NCBI GenBank assembly: GCA_022840285.1
Contig: JALHIE010000027.1
Coordinates: forward strand, 20,858-84,857
From: Porphyromonadaceae bacterium
Lineage (GTDB): Bacteria > Bacteroidota > Bacteroidia > Bacteroidales > Dysgonomonadaceae
Reading direction: 5' to 3'
DNA: 64,000 nt
This document shows positions 26,784-37,076 of this stretch, one piece after another; positions within the stretch are counted from its first letter, which is position 1, and each line of letters begins with the position of its first letter. The position numbers and the translations under genes are program-made. The notes below the pieces were generated by a model. That model ran no database searches. It was not told the origin of the DNA and saw only the letters and a program-made list of their open reading frames with translations.

Positions 26784-29700
26784 ATGTCGATTAATAATGA
26801 AGAAACGATCGGGAAGTTAATAGATCTTCTTGATGCCGAAAAGCTTTCGGTTGTTGTAGGAGCAGGTTTTAGCAAGAATGCAAGTCCAAAATTCCTTACT
26901 TGGAAAGAGCTTCTTAAGGATATGGTTATAGAAATGTATGGTTCTATGGCACGAGAATTAGTTGAGTATGTCAAGGTGCGTGGAAGTAATAAAGAACAAC
27001 GTTTTTGGAAAGATTTTGTTGATCAGGTCATTAACGAAAAAGGGTATTTAACTATCGCATCTGAATATGTCAAAAGGCATGGTTATAGAGAAGTTATTGA
27101 CGAATATATTGAAGCAAGAACGCCACTGGTTATTGAGGATCGGGATAGGTTTTATACAAAACTAAACGGTACTAAACACGAGGTCGATTTAAATACTCAC
27201 GATCAACTTCTCGCTGTTAAATGGAATAACGTTTACACATTCAATTATGACAATCTTTTGGATGTTGTGGGTGGGGCTGAAAGGCATAAGGTGCTTGAAG
27301 AGGAGATAATTGAATTAGAGAAGAACGTTTCCGATATCGATTTACGACTTGTCGTTATTGAGGAGGAGCTAGGAAGAATTGAAAAAGTAGAAGATGCAAA
27401 ATCACAGCTAAAAGATACTTTCAATAATAAAGAGAGCCCTATCAGCTCAGGAATAAGAACGAATGAATTAAGGGTTATAGACAAGAAATCACTCATAGTT
27501 GAACAAAGTGATTTAAAGGGAAAGAAAAATATCAATAAAGTTGCCATTGAGTCTAAAAAGAGCGAACAAGATAATCTGTATTACCTGGTTCAAAATTCTT
27601 TTGATTTATCACTCCGGAAGAAGCAAAACATCATCAAACTTCATGGAACTGTTAGAAAGGCTAAATGTGAGAAGTATGGTTTTGATAATGACCCACGTTG
27701 CCATTATATCATTACTGCCGATGACTACGAGAATTACCAGGAAAAACACGAGGCATTTGTGAACCTCATGCGAATAGCGTTATTACAAGATTCATTCTGT
27801 CTAATTGGTTTTTCTGGTGATGATCCCAACTTTACAAGCTGGCTGTGCTGGGTAAGAGATATATTAGACCGAAGAAGTGTAGAGAATAAAGAAGAGAAAG
27901 TTTTTTTCATAGATGTCAGCGGACACCCTTTGAGTGAAAGCAAGAAGTTGTTTTTCAAGAATCACTATATCAAACATGTACCTCTTTTTAGTGATCCCCA
28001 AGAAGCGACTCCGTCCAAGATCAAGGAAGCATTAAATCAACTATTTCAAAAATTAAATCGTAAAGGAAAAGCTGTAAAAGAAGTTCAGCAATACACAGAC
28101 TTTTGGCAAGAATATAACTTTAATCCCCCAAAGAACGACGATTCCTATTTATATGGCCTTAAACGAAAAATGATAAGCGAAGTTTGGAATAATAGAGAAT
28201 TTAACCGTTTACCGAGATTGGAGCTTGACTATATTGGTATAAAACAAAGAGTAATTAGTGATTTGATTCTGAGAATAAAGGAAGGAAAAGTAAATGAGGA
28301 TATAGCAAAATTGTTCATATTAGCTTTTAAGGAATTTTTTATTCCCTTAAACACGGTAATCGATAACGATATGCTTGCAGCTCTTCCTGATTTGTTCAAA
28401 CCATATCCCGATATCTCAGAAGAACTGGAACTACTATATTTAAGAAGCTTGAACTTAACAGGTAGGAATATTTCGGAACTCACGAGAAACAGAACTTCGG
28501 ACGCAATAGTTTATGAATCGATATTAAACGCAGCTTTTCATTTCGATTTCACCTCAATGAATCAACAGCTTAATCGTTGGAACCCGGGAGGATTACGTTG
28601 GAAAAGTGGGAAAATTGCATTGATAAGTTACTTTAATTCTAAAATAGATTCGAGTAATAGTGAATATGAGAAAACATCAGAAACAAACATCCAAGAATAT
28701 ATATATTTCTTGGATACAAAATTGATTGCAACTTTTGGTAAAGAATGGACTTCAAAAAGTGATGAGTTTTATATAATCCATGATAAAGAAAGAAATACTA
28801 TTGGACAAAATCTAAATAGGCTGGATGATAACATTAAACATCTAACAAAAAAACTATCAGAACAAAAAGTAGATTTATCTCCCCGGGGTAATACTTCTAG
28901 AACATATTACCTAGGAGACAATATGTCTTTGAAGTATTCCATTCAATACCTTCAAGTAATCATTGAAGTTGGTCTTCCTCTACAGGAAGTAGGTATAACC
29001 CACATCAAGAAGGAGGACTGGTATCGTGCATTTAAAAATATTTATACTCGCTATCCCTACCCATGTCTGTTTTATTCGTTGCAGTATGGAGGTGATGAAA
29101 ATTTCCTGAAGAGAATCGCGGAAGATTATGTGTATTCTAATGAATTGTCTGCCATCCACGATGAAATGTTATCCTATTGCCTGAAAGCATATCAAATGCC
29201 AGAAACTCCCAATAATATCAAACAAGGCATTCTTTCTTTTACCCCGTTATTTTTCAAGAAGGTATCGCCTTCATCGTGGCGAAAAGATTTCGAGAGAATA
29301 GTTAATACATTTGATTTACTTAATCGAAACCCGAATAGAAATATAGGAAACCCTACCTACAATTTTCTTTATATAGGACTCCAATATACCAGCAGTCAGA
29401 TTTTTAAGATCAAGATCGCGAATAAAATATTATCTCTTGGCAATAAAATAGATCATATTGACAATCATATCCTAATTGCTGCAAGAAGCAATCTGAATAA
29501 AAAGTTTAAACAACGGGTAAAGGTTACTTATATTGACCAGCTCATTGAAACTTTGGAGCAGGTTAGTCAATATTATGTGCTTTTTAATCTTCAAGATTTC
29601 CTTTCTCCGTCACAAAAAGAGAAACTCGTTGCTAAACTTGTTCAGTTCAATTTCAAGAGCTGTAATGAAGAGGGAATGCTAGAAGCATCATCACGGTTAT

Positions 29701-30509
29701 CACAATTAAATCTTTTGTTGGCTCGAAAAATAGAACGTGCATTAATTGAGAATAGTTTATTATGGCATAACGGCATAAACTATGACCACGAAAAAAGATA
29801 CATCGGGTACGGTAGAGATTTTATAAAAGTCAGTAAAGTACAAAACCATATAAGTTTTTCTAGATCCACGGTTTTGACCATTTTTAGTAAATTAAAAGAA
29901 TCTCTCAACAGCATAAAATCGGTATTAGAAGATGGGAGAGAACTTTTTATTTTTAAATCGTATTGGGCAAGATTGGTATTAGAAATGCAACTATTTTTAA
30001 GGGTTAACTTACCTATTTTGAAATTCGAAAAGGAATTCGAGAAGGTAAGTAAACTTGTAGAAGAAACCTATCATCAATTAAGCAAATCAGAATCTATTAT
30101 GAGTTCGCTTATATCTAATGACGACTACAAAGTAAGGGAAGGTATACAAAAACTCGTATTCGAGGTTGATAGCTTTGGAGTTCAGAAATTCATTTCAGAG
30201 TATCTTGTTGTGGTAAACAGAATTGCCTCCAAAGCTAATCCAGGATTAAACAGTTGCATAAATAATTTTGCTTCGGTTATGCAATACCATTTTGAAGATA
30301 TTGATAAAGAACTTTTCAAGCCTTTCGTGATCAATATATTAGTGCAATACGGAGAGTATTTTTCAAATCCTGAGGCCATGTGGGACATAAGCGCCAAAAA
30401 AGAAGATGTTGAAGATGCAATGCTCCAACTGAATAACGTAGCATGTGAGTGGAATGTAGGAAATAAATATTGGAGTGGTCACAAAAGAATATTCAAGGTT
30501 TCAGAATAA
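26784..30509 (+). CDS. Large SIR2-domain protein, candidate antiphage sirtuin (DSR1-like)
   Basis: 1241 residues. The N-terminal SIR2 fold shows the NAD-binding GAGFS (26-30), TFNYDN (152-157) with the conserved Asn, KLHGT (285-289) with the catalytic His, and GFSGDDPNF (342-350). Between NYDN and HGT lies an unusually charged, coiled-coil-like insertion (about 165-280). The remaining 850 residues are largely helical with no other recognised enzyme motif, fitting the sensor arm of defence-associated sirtuins that deplete NAD+ on phage infection. It stands alone with its own promoter and faces the BREX-like operon. The function is inferred from family architecture and neighbours. Confidence 0.8.
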   Translation: MSINNEETIGKLIDLLDAEKLSVVVGAGFSKNASPKFLTWKELLKDMVIEMYGSMARELVEYVKVRGSNKEQRFWKDFVDQVINEKGYLTIASEYVKRHGYREVIDEYIEARTPLVIEDRDRFYTKLNGTKHEVDLNTHDQLLAVKWNNVYTFNYDNLLDVVGGAERHKVLEEEIIELEKNVSDIDLRLVVIEEELGRIEKVEDAKSQLKDTFNNKESPISSGIRTNELRVIDKKSLIVEQSDLKGKKNINKVAIESKKSEQDNLYYLVQNSFDLSLRKKQNIIKLHGTVRKAKCEKYGFDNDPRCHYIITADDYENYQEKHEAFVNLMRIALLQDSFCLIGFSGDDPNFTSWLCWVRDILDRRSVENKEEKVFFIDVSGHPLSESKKLFFKNHYIKHVPLFSDPQEATPSKIKEALNQLFQKLNRKGKAVKEVQQYTDFWQEYNFNPPKNDDSYLYGLKRKMISEVWNNREFNRLPRLELDYIGIKQRVISDLILRIKEGKVNEDIAKLFILAFKEFFIPLNTVIDNDMLAALPDLFKPYPDISEELELLYLRSLNLTGRNISELTRNRTSDAIVYESILNAAFHFDFTSMNQQLNRWNPGGLRWKSGKIALISYFNSKIDSSNSEYEKTSETNIQEYIYFLDTKLIATFGKEWTSKSDEFYIIHDKERNTIGQNLNRLDDNIKHLTKKLSEQKVDLSPRGNTSRTYYLGDNMSLKYSIQYLQVIIEVGLPLQEVGITHIKKEDWYRAFKNIYTRYPYPCLFYSLQYGGDENFLKRIAEDYVYSNELSAIHDEMLSYCLKAYQMPETPNNIKQGILSFTPLFFKKVSPSSWRKDFERIVNTFDLLNRNPNRNIGNPTYNFLYIGLQYTSSQIFKIKIANKILSLGNKIDHIDNHILIAARSNLNKKFKQRVKVTYIDQLIETLEQVSQYYVLFNLQDFLSPSQKEKLVAKLVQFNFKSCNEEGMLEASSRLSQLNLLLARKIERALIENSLLWHNGINYDHEKRYIGYGRDFIKVSKVQNHISFSRSTVLTIFSKLKESLNSIKSVLEDGRELFIFKSYWARLVLEMQLFLRVNLPILKFEKEFEKVSKLVEETYHQLSKSESIMSSLISNDDYKVREGIQKLVFEVDSFGVQKFISEYLVVVNRIASKANPGLNSCINNFASVMQYHFEDIDKELFKPFVINILVQYGEYFSNPEAMWDISAKKEDVEDAMLQLNNVACEWNVGNKYWSGHKRIFKVSE

Positions 30510-30560
30510 AAATTTGTTTATAGTTGGTACTATCCAAATTTTTGTGTAAACCCCATACTA

Positions 30561-30589
30561 CAGGGTTCAAGTTCTATACTCGAATCCTG
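30561..30589. terminator. Hairpin between convergent SIR2 gene and BREX-like operon
   Basis: A 12-bp stem (CAGGGTTCAAGT with ACTCGAATCCTG, one wobble and one mismatch) with a five-base loop, in the 220-bp convergent gap. There is no T-run on either side, so terminator function is uncertain. Confidence 0.4.
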
Positions 30590-30729
30590 CTTTCAAATAT
30601 TGTAAGAAATTGGTTAAAAATCAAGCCCCAATTCCAAATACGCTGATTCCAACTTTTCTCAATTTGGACAGTGTTAACCAATACGAACTTGCATGTTACT
30701 ATTGGTATTTTTCTCTATAACTACACGAA

Positions 30730-31296
30730 TCAAATAAATTCAAAATAGGGATGATCTGCATAATCGTGGCTACCTTCCTCAAGCATAGGATTATTCACAA
30801 AAAATGATTTGATATACAAATCCCGAGCGAAAGAAGTCACAATCGAATTATCTTCAATGTACATGGGCATGATGCAGTATAATCCATTTGACAGCGAGCG
30901 ATTACTTGCATACATCGATGACATATGGCTCATGATAAGGCCGGTGAATACTTGCTCCTGCACATGGAAAAATTTTCCCAATATGACCATGGCATCATAG
31001 CCAAAGCCATAAGCTGCATTGATCAGTGCAGCGTATATGATTGCTCTGTCTCCGGTGTATTTAAGACTTGTAAGGTATTCCTGCTTGTGCTCTTCAATGA
31101 AAGGATAAAGCGGGTTGCGTTGTGTCAATTTACCAATGATACTGCGAGCTTTATTGATTCGGTTTGCGCCCTGGTATTCACCGGCAGCCAAGTCTGCAGC
31201 ATACTCAGGCGTGAAGCTGCCGTCGAGACAAGCTTTTATGGCCATCTCCATTACATGTATACTTATTCGTTGGTTGATACCTATAATTTTTTCCAT
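30730..31296 (-). CDS. Unrecognised 188-aa protein, last gene of the BREX-like operon
   Basis: The protein is mostly helical and I cannot assign it to a family. Notable segments are VMEMAIKACLDGSFTPEYA, NRINKARSIIGKLTQRNPL, AIIYAALINAAYGFGYDAM and a C-terminal half beginning MSHMSSMYASNR. Its start codon lies directly beyond the pglZ stop, so it is certainly part of the operon. In BREX type 3 loci a small helical protein, BrxA (DUF1819), is expected among the partners. The paired-helix rhythm of this protein is loosely similar, but no motif proves it. It may be a divergent BrxA or a new component. Confidence 0.7.
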   Translation of the reverse strand: MEKIIGINQRISIHVMEMAIKACLDGSFTPEYAADLAAGEYQGANRINKARSIIGKLTQRNPLYPFIEEHKQEYLTSLKYTGDRAIIYAALINAAYGFGYDAMVILGKFFHVQEQVFTGLIMSHMSSMYASNRSLSNGLYCIMPMYIEDNSIVTSFARDLYIKSFFVNNPMLEEGSHDYADHPYFEFI

Positions 31297-31297
31297 T

Positions 31298-32767
31298 TCA
31301 ATCTTTTTCTATTGTGACAAAAGGGACGATTACCTCCAGGAAATGGGAACCTCCATGGGTTATTTCATCTTTTCCCTTAAAGCATCGACTGTTTTTCCAG
31401 ACGGCCCAATTATCATGTACAAGCAACTCTTTATGAATCTCCGGATTATTTTGAATAAAATTGTCCAGGTAGGTTGCATTTGAATAAATAAGATGTCTAC
31501 TCCCTTTGCTTTCTTTCTCGTATAAAAATGTGCGTTCCTGTGAATTGAGCGATCGCCAGGAATGAGCCATGATATTGCCATGGTCGGCAGTAATATAAAT
31601 TGTATATCCCTGCTCATGCAACAATTTGATATTCTCTGCTGCTTCTTCTGCCCAGTTTTCCGTCAAATCGTATAAGTCTTTATTGCTGGAAGAGCTGTGC
31701 ATTTTACGATCCAGACTGACATCCACAAACGCTTGTTTATACAGAACGTTGTCATCTGTCAAGAGACTATCGTGTGTATAGGCAATTTCATAAGGTTGCA
31801 TCTGTTTGGAACCCCTGTAACGATTGGACCAAAACTCGCTCCAAAGTCTTCCCTCAGCGATGGGAGTCTGCCCGTAATCTTGTTGTGGAATATTTCCTCT
31901 AAAAATAGCTTGACGCGATAGTTTGGTAATAGAGGGAATCCAAGCCATGGTTGAATCCTTCTTCGTTTTAATCCCCAACCCTGTTAATTTTTGTTCCAAT
32001 ATCAGGTATTGCCAAAACGTCATACCGTCTATCACAACCAACGCCACCTTTTCGGTACGATTGTGTTTGTAAGCCAAATGAGGCAATATTTTATTTACCG
32101 TTTTAGGCTTAACGATGTGTGACGATGAAGACAAAGCAAAATATTTCTCGGCAATATATTGTTGGAAATCTTCATTAATAATTTCTACAGCTGACTCCAT
32201 CTTATCATAAACTCCTTGGTTAATCGCCTTGAGTAAGATGTGGCAAATGGAATCCATCGTTTCCACCTTCTCCCATTTTAATGGGATTGATTTTAGTTTT
32301 GTAGTCAGTTCATTTATGTCTTCTCCGTAGCGTTTTTTTGCCTCTTCAATCACTTCTTTGGTTTCAACAGCAGAAAGGTTATAAACGAATTTCTTGTTGT
32401 GGATGTAAGAAGCCATCCCAAATGTCAGTCGAGCTTGACGGATTTCAGCCTCATTGCAAGCAGGCATAAGATCTGGAATTGAAAAGGTATGGGCGTTGTA
32501 TAACAATCGCTTAATATCAGGTAAGACAGAGGATGGGTCATCCATGATGTAGCAAATTCGCTCTCGGGTGTTTTTGTCGTACAGTTCATACCTCACACGA
32601 AGTTCAAGTGAAGAAGAGATTGGTAGTAAAAGCAAGCCACAAGCGTTAAGTACAGCTTGTTGTGTGTCTGGCCGTTGTAAGAAACCATCCGGATTTCTCA
32701 CAATACTGAGACGCTTACCTTCACCGGTAAGCCTCTGTTCTAACCTATGAATAAATTCATCCATCAA
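31298..32767 (-). CDS. pglZ: PglZ-type alkaline-phosphatase-fold protein (BREX-3-like)
   Basis: 489 residues. The PglZ domain occupies about residues 235-485, with VALVVIDGMTFWQ (metal-binding Asp), PSITKLSRQAIFRG where the nucleophile region lies, and TADHGN (393-398, metal-binding Asp/His). The N-terminal 230 residues are the usual helical PglZ extension. PglZ is the marker gene of BREX. It overlaps the upstream helicase gene by 11 bp. Confidence 0.88.
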   Translation of the reverse strand: MMDEFIHRLEQRLTGEGKRLSIVRNPDGFLQRPDTQQAVLNACGLLLLPISSSLELRVRYELYDKNTRERICYIMDDPSSVLPDIKRLLYNAHTFSIPDLMPACNEAEIRQARLTFGMASYIHNKKFVYNLSAVETKEVIEEAKKRYGEDINELTTKLKSIPLKWEKVETMDSICHILLKAINQGVYDKMESAVEIINEDFQQYIAEKYFALSSSSHIVKPKTVNKILPHLAYKHNRTEKVALVVIDGMTFWQYLILEQKLTGLGIKTKKDSTMAWIPSITKLSRQAIFRGNIPQQDYGQTPIAEGRLWSEFWSNRYRGSKQMQPYEIAYTHDSLLTDDNVLYKQAFVDVSLDRKMHSSSSNKDLYDLTENWAEEAAENIKLLHEQGYTIYITADHGNIMAHSWRSLNSQERTFLYEKESKGSRHLIYSNATYLDNFIQNNPEIHKELLVHDNWAVWKNSRCFKGKDEITHGGSHFLEVIVPFVTIEKD

Positions 32768-35525
32768 TTCTTACGGTTAAGATATGATTCACGTCGGGCA
32801 CCACGCTAAGCCCTTTGGCAAAAGCACTTTTCCACTCTTCTTTTTCTGTAGTCAGCTTTCGTAACTTGGCATTTCTAATGTTTTCAATGCCAATGCGGTT
32901 GAGCCGATTCTCTGCATAACTCCAAGCCTTCAGTTTTTTCTCTGCTCTTGCTTGCAAAACGTTTTGAATTTCGGCTTCCATCCGATGGAACAAGGCATGA
33001 AGATTATTGTTTAAGGCTTGGTTTTCCTCTATAGCCAGATTGCATTCTGTTTCACCCACATATTGAAAACTGTTTTTCTCTTGCACCAATCTATTCCACA
33101 CATCATTGCCGTAGGGAGCAAATACCCTGCCCGCATCGGTAATAAACTGAGCAGAATAAGTTGTTTTGGTTTCGTAGTTGTTTTTGGCCAACACTTTCCA
33201 TAAGGTCAGATAGCCACATGTCTCACCACCATTTTTAGACACAATTACAGGAACCATCGTTTGAATATTCCCATCCATCTCATCCAGAATTCGTTTCACG
33301 ACGGGATGTTGCAAAGTAAGATGTTCCGAACCAGGATTATCACCCAGCTTGTCTGCCTCAAATACAGCTTCCAGTCTATATCCGTTGATGGCGTATTCGG
33401 AAACACCGGACAATCGCTTCACAATTTTACCCTTTTCATTCATCGTGTAAAGATCCATCAACTCTTCCAGCCATACAGGAAGCGGACTGTATTTTATTTC
33501 ACCGGCACTTTCCTTTTTTATATCGTCTCCTGTAAAAACAGGTAAAATACCTTCCGTAGATTTATAATCGTTGAGTTTGCTTTTTATCTCATACAGCCAT
33601 TTGTCACTGGCAAAATCAAATCGATGGGGATCGAGCAATGATTGCAGATAAAGATGATTTACCTGCTTCATATCGATAGTAGAGTCCAGTACATCATTGG
33701 TTTTGTCAATTCCCAATTCTTGCAGTATGGCATCCAGTTTCTCCACGATAATCTCATATACTCTGGTGTCGACCGTGTTATTGGTCAACATATTGAAAGC
33801 AACTACCGGAAATTTCTGACCAATACGATCTACACGTCCGATGCGTTGTTCTATGGCCATTGGATTCCAAGGCAAATCATAATTGAGAACGATGTGGCAA
33901 AACTGCATATTCAACGATTCACCCGCCGCATCCGTTGCCACCATCACATTGGCTTCGTTCTTAAACTTCATAAGCGCCTGTTGTCGTTCCGCTAAATCCA
34001 TGCTGCCATGTATTTCCACCGTAGTCAATCCTGCACCTTCAAGGATTTTTTTCAGATAGCCCTGTGTCTTGCGAAACTCGGTAAACACCAGTACTTTTAA
34101 CTGAGAATTGTTGTACTTGTCTTGCAGTTTATAGATTTTCCGAACCAAAGCTGTCGCTTTGGCATCTTGTTCTGTTTCCAGGCAGGTGCGTGCCTCCACA
34201 ATCAATTTTTGGAGTGCTGTTTCTTCATTGAAAAAGCCATTATCCTGCATTGCAACCGAAAAGTCGTTCGTATCTAAATCATCAAAGTCGACTACACCCT
34301 CTTCATCATAGTCGTCAATGTCATCATCCGTTTCACCATGTTGCAACCTCCACAAACGAGTTTCCATGGCAGCCAAAATAGCGGCCGTACTGCTACTTGC
34401 CAACTTTTGCATCATCACCATCACCAGTCCTGTAGCATTCCTATTACCTCGCTTGGCACGTCCAAAACAATACCTCACATAGTTGGTTACATGATTGTAT
34501 AAATCTATCTGTAAGCGATGATATGTTTCGTCGAGTGGAACATCCAATCGTATGGTCATTCGCTGCTGAAAAAGTTTCTTCCCGTCATAATCCACCGCAT
34601 ATCGTTTTTCTGAACGCATCACGTAAGGCTCAATCTCTTCAATACTCGGCATTCCGTCTCCCGGGAAAGCGTCGGCATCAATCAATTTGAGCACTCTGCG
34701 GAAATGATCGCTCTTGCCGCGATGGGGAGTAGCGGTGAGAAGCAACACGTTCGGCACTGCATTGCATAGTGTTTCGGCCAATTGATAGCGAGATACCTGT
34801 GCCGTACTTCCACCCATGCGATGGGCTTCATCAATAATAACCATGTCAAATTCAGCATTCACCACGGCTTCCAGGCGATACTTGTTGTATTCATCAATTT
34901 TCTCCTGGCTCCATCCTTGTCGAGCTGACAATGGCTTCAAAGCATCAGTAGAGACTATGATTTGATGATGCTGTTTCCAGAAATTCAACTCCTCTTCTGC
35001 TTCAAATCCGGCAAAAGTACGAGCCATCCCCGAAATAAAATCACTGTTGTAGATATGGAAGTTCTCGTTGAAGTGCTCCCTCAACTCCTGTTGCCACTGA
35101 AGCATAGCCGATTTAGGCACAATCAACAAGATTCGCGTTATCTCGCCGCGCAATTTCTTCTCCTTTATCACAAGTCCAGCTTCAATGGTCTTTCCCATGC
35201 CCACTTCATCTGCCAACAAAAAACGGGTTTGAATACCCTGCATTACTTTCTCCAATACCAGTATTTGGTGTGGCAAAGGAATAAGGCTACTTTCATAAGG
35301 GGCCAACAATCGCTTTTGAGCCATTTCCTCTTTGATACGTGCCGCTATAGCCATATAACGAACGTATGCCAGACCCCTGTTGGAGTTCCTGTTCAGATCA
35401 TCATCCAGATCAGAACTAAGCACTTGGGCAAAACTGTTATCCTCCAGGATACGAATCCAGTGAGTTTCCTTGCCAAATAGCGTCTTACTACCTATTATCT
35501 CTATATTTTTGCCTTTATATTTCAT
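32757..35525 (-). CDS. RapA/SNF2-like DEAD/DEAH helicase (BrxHII-like)
   Basis: 922 residues. A superfamily 2 helicase core is visible: LADEVGMGKTIEAG (motif I, GMGKT at 109-113), VIIDEAHRMGG (motif II, DEAH at 232-235), LLLTATPHRG (motif III), and IEQRIGRVDRIGQ (motif VI). The C-terminal 300 residues contain a charged helical region, as in HepA/RapA proteins. BREX type 3 and 5 carry a helicase of this size. It overlaps both neighbours by 11 bp, so the three genes are translationally coupled. Confidence 0.9.
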   Translation of the reverse strand: MKYKGKNIEIIGSKTLFGKETHWIRILEDNSFAQVLSSDLDDDLNRNSNRGLAYVRYMAIAARIKEEMAQKRLLAPYESSLIPLPHQILVLEKVMQGIQTRFLLADEVGMGKTIEAGLVIKEKKLRGEITRILLIVPKSAMLQWQQELREHFNENFHIYNSDFISGMARTFAGFEAEEELNFWKQHHQIIVSTDALKPLSARQGWSQEKIDEYNKYRLEAVVNAEFDMVIIDEAHRMGGSTAQVSRYQLAETLCNAVPNVLLLTATPHRGKSDHFRRVLKLIDADAFPGDGMPSIEEIEPYVMRSEKRYAVDYDGKKLFQQRMTIRLDVPLDETYHRLQIDLYNHVTNYVRYCFGRAKRGNRNATGLVMVMMQKLASSSTAAILAAMETRLWRLQHGETDDDIDDYDEEGVVDFDDLDTNDFSVAMQDNGFFNEETALQKLIVEARTCLETEQDAKATALVRKIYKLQDKYNNSQLKVLVFTEFRKTQGYLKKILEGAGLTTVEIHGSMDLAERQQALMKFKNEANVMVATDAAGESLNMQFCHIVLNYDLPWNPMAIEQRIGRVDRIGQKFPVVAFNMLTNNTVDTRVYEIIVEKLDAILQELGIDKTNDVLDSTIDMKQVNHLYLQSLLDPHRFDFASDKWLYEIKSKLNDYKSTEGILPVFTGDDIKKESAGEIKYSPLPVWLEELMDLYTMNEKGKIVKRLSGVSEYAINGYRLEAVFEADKLGDNPGSEHLTLQHPVVKRILDEMDGNIQTMVPVIVSKNGGETCGYLTLWKVLAKNNYETKTTYSAQFITDAGRVFAPYGNDVWNRLVQEKNSFQYVGETECNLAIEENQALNNNLHALFHRMEAEIQNVLQARAEKKLKAWSYAENRLNRIGIENIRNAKLRKLTTEKEEWKSAFAKGLSVVPDVNHILTVRIDG

Positions 35526-37041
35526 GGTTCTCCTCTGAAAGAATAACTTTCATTGTAATGCCCAACTCCGTAAGTTTATATTTTTGTTTGGGGTGGTGGG
35601 GGGTGTCTGCATAGAGAGGGGCTATCCAACCAAGCTCGATAGCCGGTTTAAGAATATGCACCATAAAATAGCGTGCGGAGCTCGTGCGGAGTTCGAGCGG
35701 AGTTTGTGCGGAGTTCATACGAAGTTGCAATTCTCTCGCACTATAATAGTCACTATTGATGTTGCATATCAGTGATTTAACGCGAATTTTGAAGTTGTCG
35801 TCAAGTTGTGCCAACTTCGTGCGGAGTTCATCATGAGTTCGCTCTAAAGCCGTAACATTAGCATCCATAACCACCACTTCAAAGACGGTTAATTTATTTA
35901 CATTAAAATGTGCCGGCTTAGAACCATTGGTTTGAAGGTATTCCTGCACCCGGCTTATGCCTCGATTGAACATATTTACGTACTTCATTACCTTCATTGC
36001 TTCTGCCACGATAGGATTGCGGTAGGCATTCACATGGGGGAAGTTTTCCGGACGAGCTTCGCCATACAGTCCGCCAGCATTCATAATTTCAATGCGGTTG
36101 TCAAACTGATAGAGTCGAATGGGAGTGTTTGACTGATAATCTCTGTGCATGCAGGCATTCATCAAAAGTTCACGTAAAGCTCCTCCGGGGTAGTTTGTAA
36201 CCGTTTTTTCGCGTAGCAGACTTATTTCTTCCGGTCGTTGCGTAACAATAGCATCGGCTACGAATGATTCTAATCGAGGTAACAAAGTTGTTAATCCTCC
36301 TTTAAATTCTTTTTCGTTGATGATTTTGCCGGCCTTTGTTGTTCCCTCAAAGTGAACATATTGCACATAACAACCCGGCATAAAATATTTAGGCTGTTTA
36401 CCAAAAAGTATGATTGCTGCCATTGTGGGACAATCATATTGCTTGTTGTATAAGCGTAAAGAGGCCATCTGTTCCGTAAAACTACGAGTATCTGTTTCGA
36501 GTGTTTCGGTATCGATGGCTTGAGGAAAATATTGCTGTTTGATGATATCTGTATCAATATCATCCAATGTTGCTTCTCGGCAGGGCATTACATCGAAAGT
36601 GGCTAGATGTGCAGCATTTCGTTCGGTGAGGATCCGTTCTTCTTCAGCCGAAGCGATATCCTTACGTGGGCCGATGCGTACGAAAACGCGACCTCGGTAG
36701 CGGACAGGAGTGAAGAGAGAAGGAGTAACTGCGACGGCAAGCACATCGCCTTTTTCGGTTTCTACCTTTTCTGTACTCATTACAGGTAAAGGGAGGATGT
36801 TGCCGTCTGAACGAATTCCGGAAATCTTTTTTACCAGGGCATCATCCACTTTAAGTCCGCTCACCGAACCATCATCATTGACACCTATAAGTAGGTAGCC
36901 TTTCTTCCCGGAACCGGGAAGATCATTGGAAAAAGCACAGATTGCCTCCTGAAACTTATCCATGTTGGAAGTGGAAGCAGTACGTTCTATGCGAAAATTT
37001 TCATCCGTTTGCAACAACTCGTTCAACTCTTCCTTGGTCAT
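35515..37041 (-). CDS. AlbA/Schlafen-like ATP-binding regulator embedded in the BREX-like operon
   Basis: 508 residues. The N-terminal AlbA_2 domain (about 1-135) has FSNDLPGSGKKGYLLIGVND and VFVRIGPRKDIASAEEE. The middle has the HATPase_c_4 features GGALRELLMNACMHRDY, RIEIMNAGGLYG and the late MFNRGISRVQEYL. A short winged-helix-like C-terminus follows (LTELGITM). Such proteins usually act as DNA-binding regulators. In the operon it is 35 bp from the methyltransferase and overlaps the helicase gene, so it is co-expressed with BREX genes and could regulate or gate the system. Confidence 0.8.
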   Translation of the reverse strand: MTKEELNELLQTDENFRIERTASTSNMDKFQEAICAFSNDLPGSGKKGYLLIGVNDDGSVSGLKVDDALVKKISGIRSDGNILPLPVMSTEKVETEKGDVLAVAVTPSLFTPVRYRGRVFVRIGPRKDIASAEEERILTERNAAHLATFDVMPCREATLDDIDTDIIKQQYFPQAIDTETLETDTRSFTEQMASLRLYNKQYDCPTMAAIILFGKQPKYFMPGCYVQYVHFEGTTKAGKIINEKEFKGGLTTLLPRLESFVADAIVTQRPEEISLLREKTVTNYPGGALRELLMNACMHRDYQSNTPIRLYQFDNRIEIMNAGGLYGEARPENFPHVNAYRNPIVAEAMKVMKYVNMFNRGISRVQEYLQTNGSKPAHFNVNKLTVFEVVVMDANVTALERTHDELRTKLAQLDDNFKIRVKSLICNINSDYYSARELQLRMNSAQTPLELRTSSARYFMVHILKPAIELGWIAPLYADTPHHPKQKYKLTELGITMKVILSEENHEI

Positions 37042-37076
37042 ACACTTTCGTTTTTACAACCCAACATTCTAAGAGA

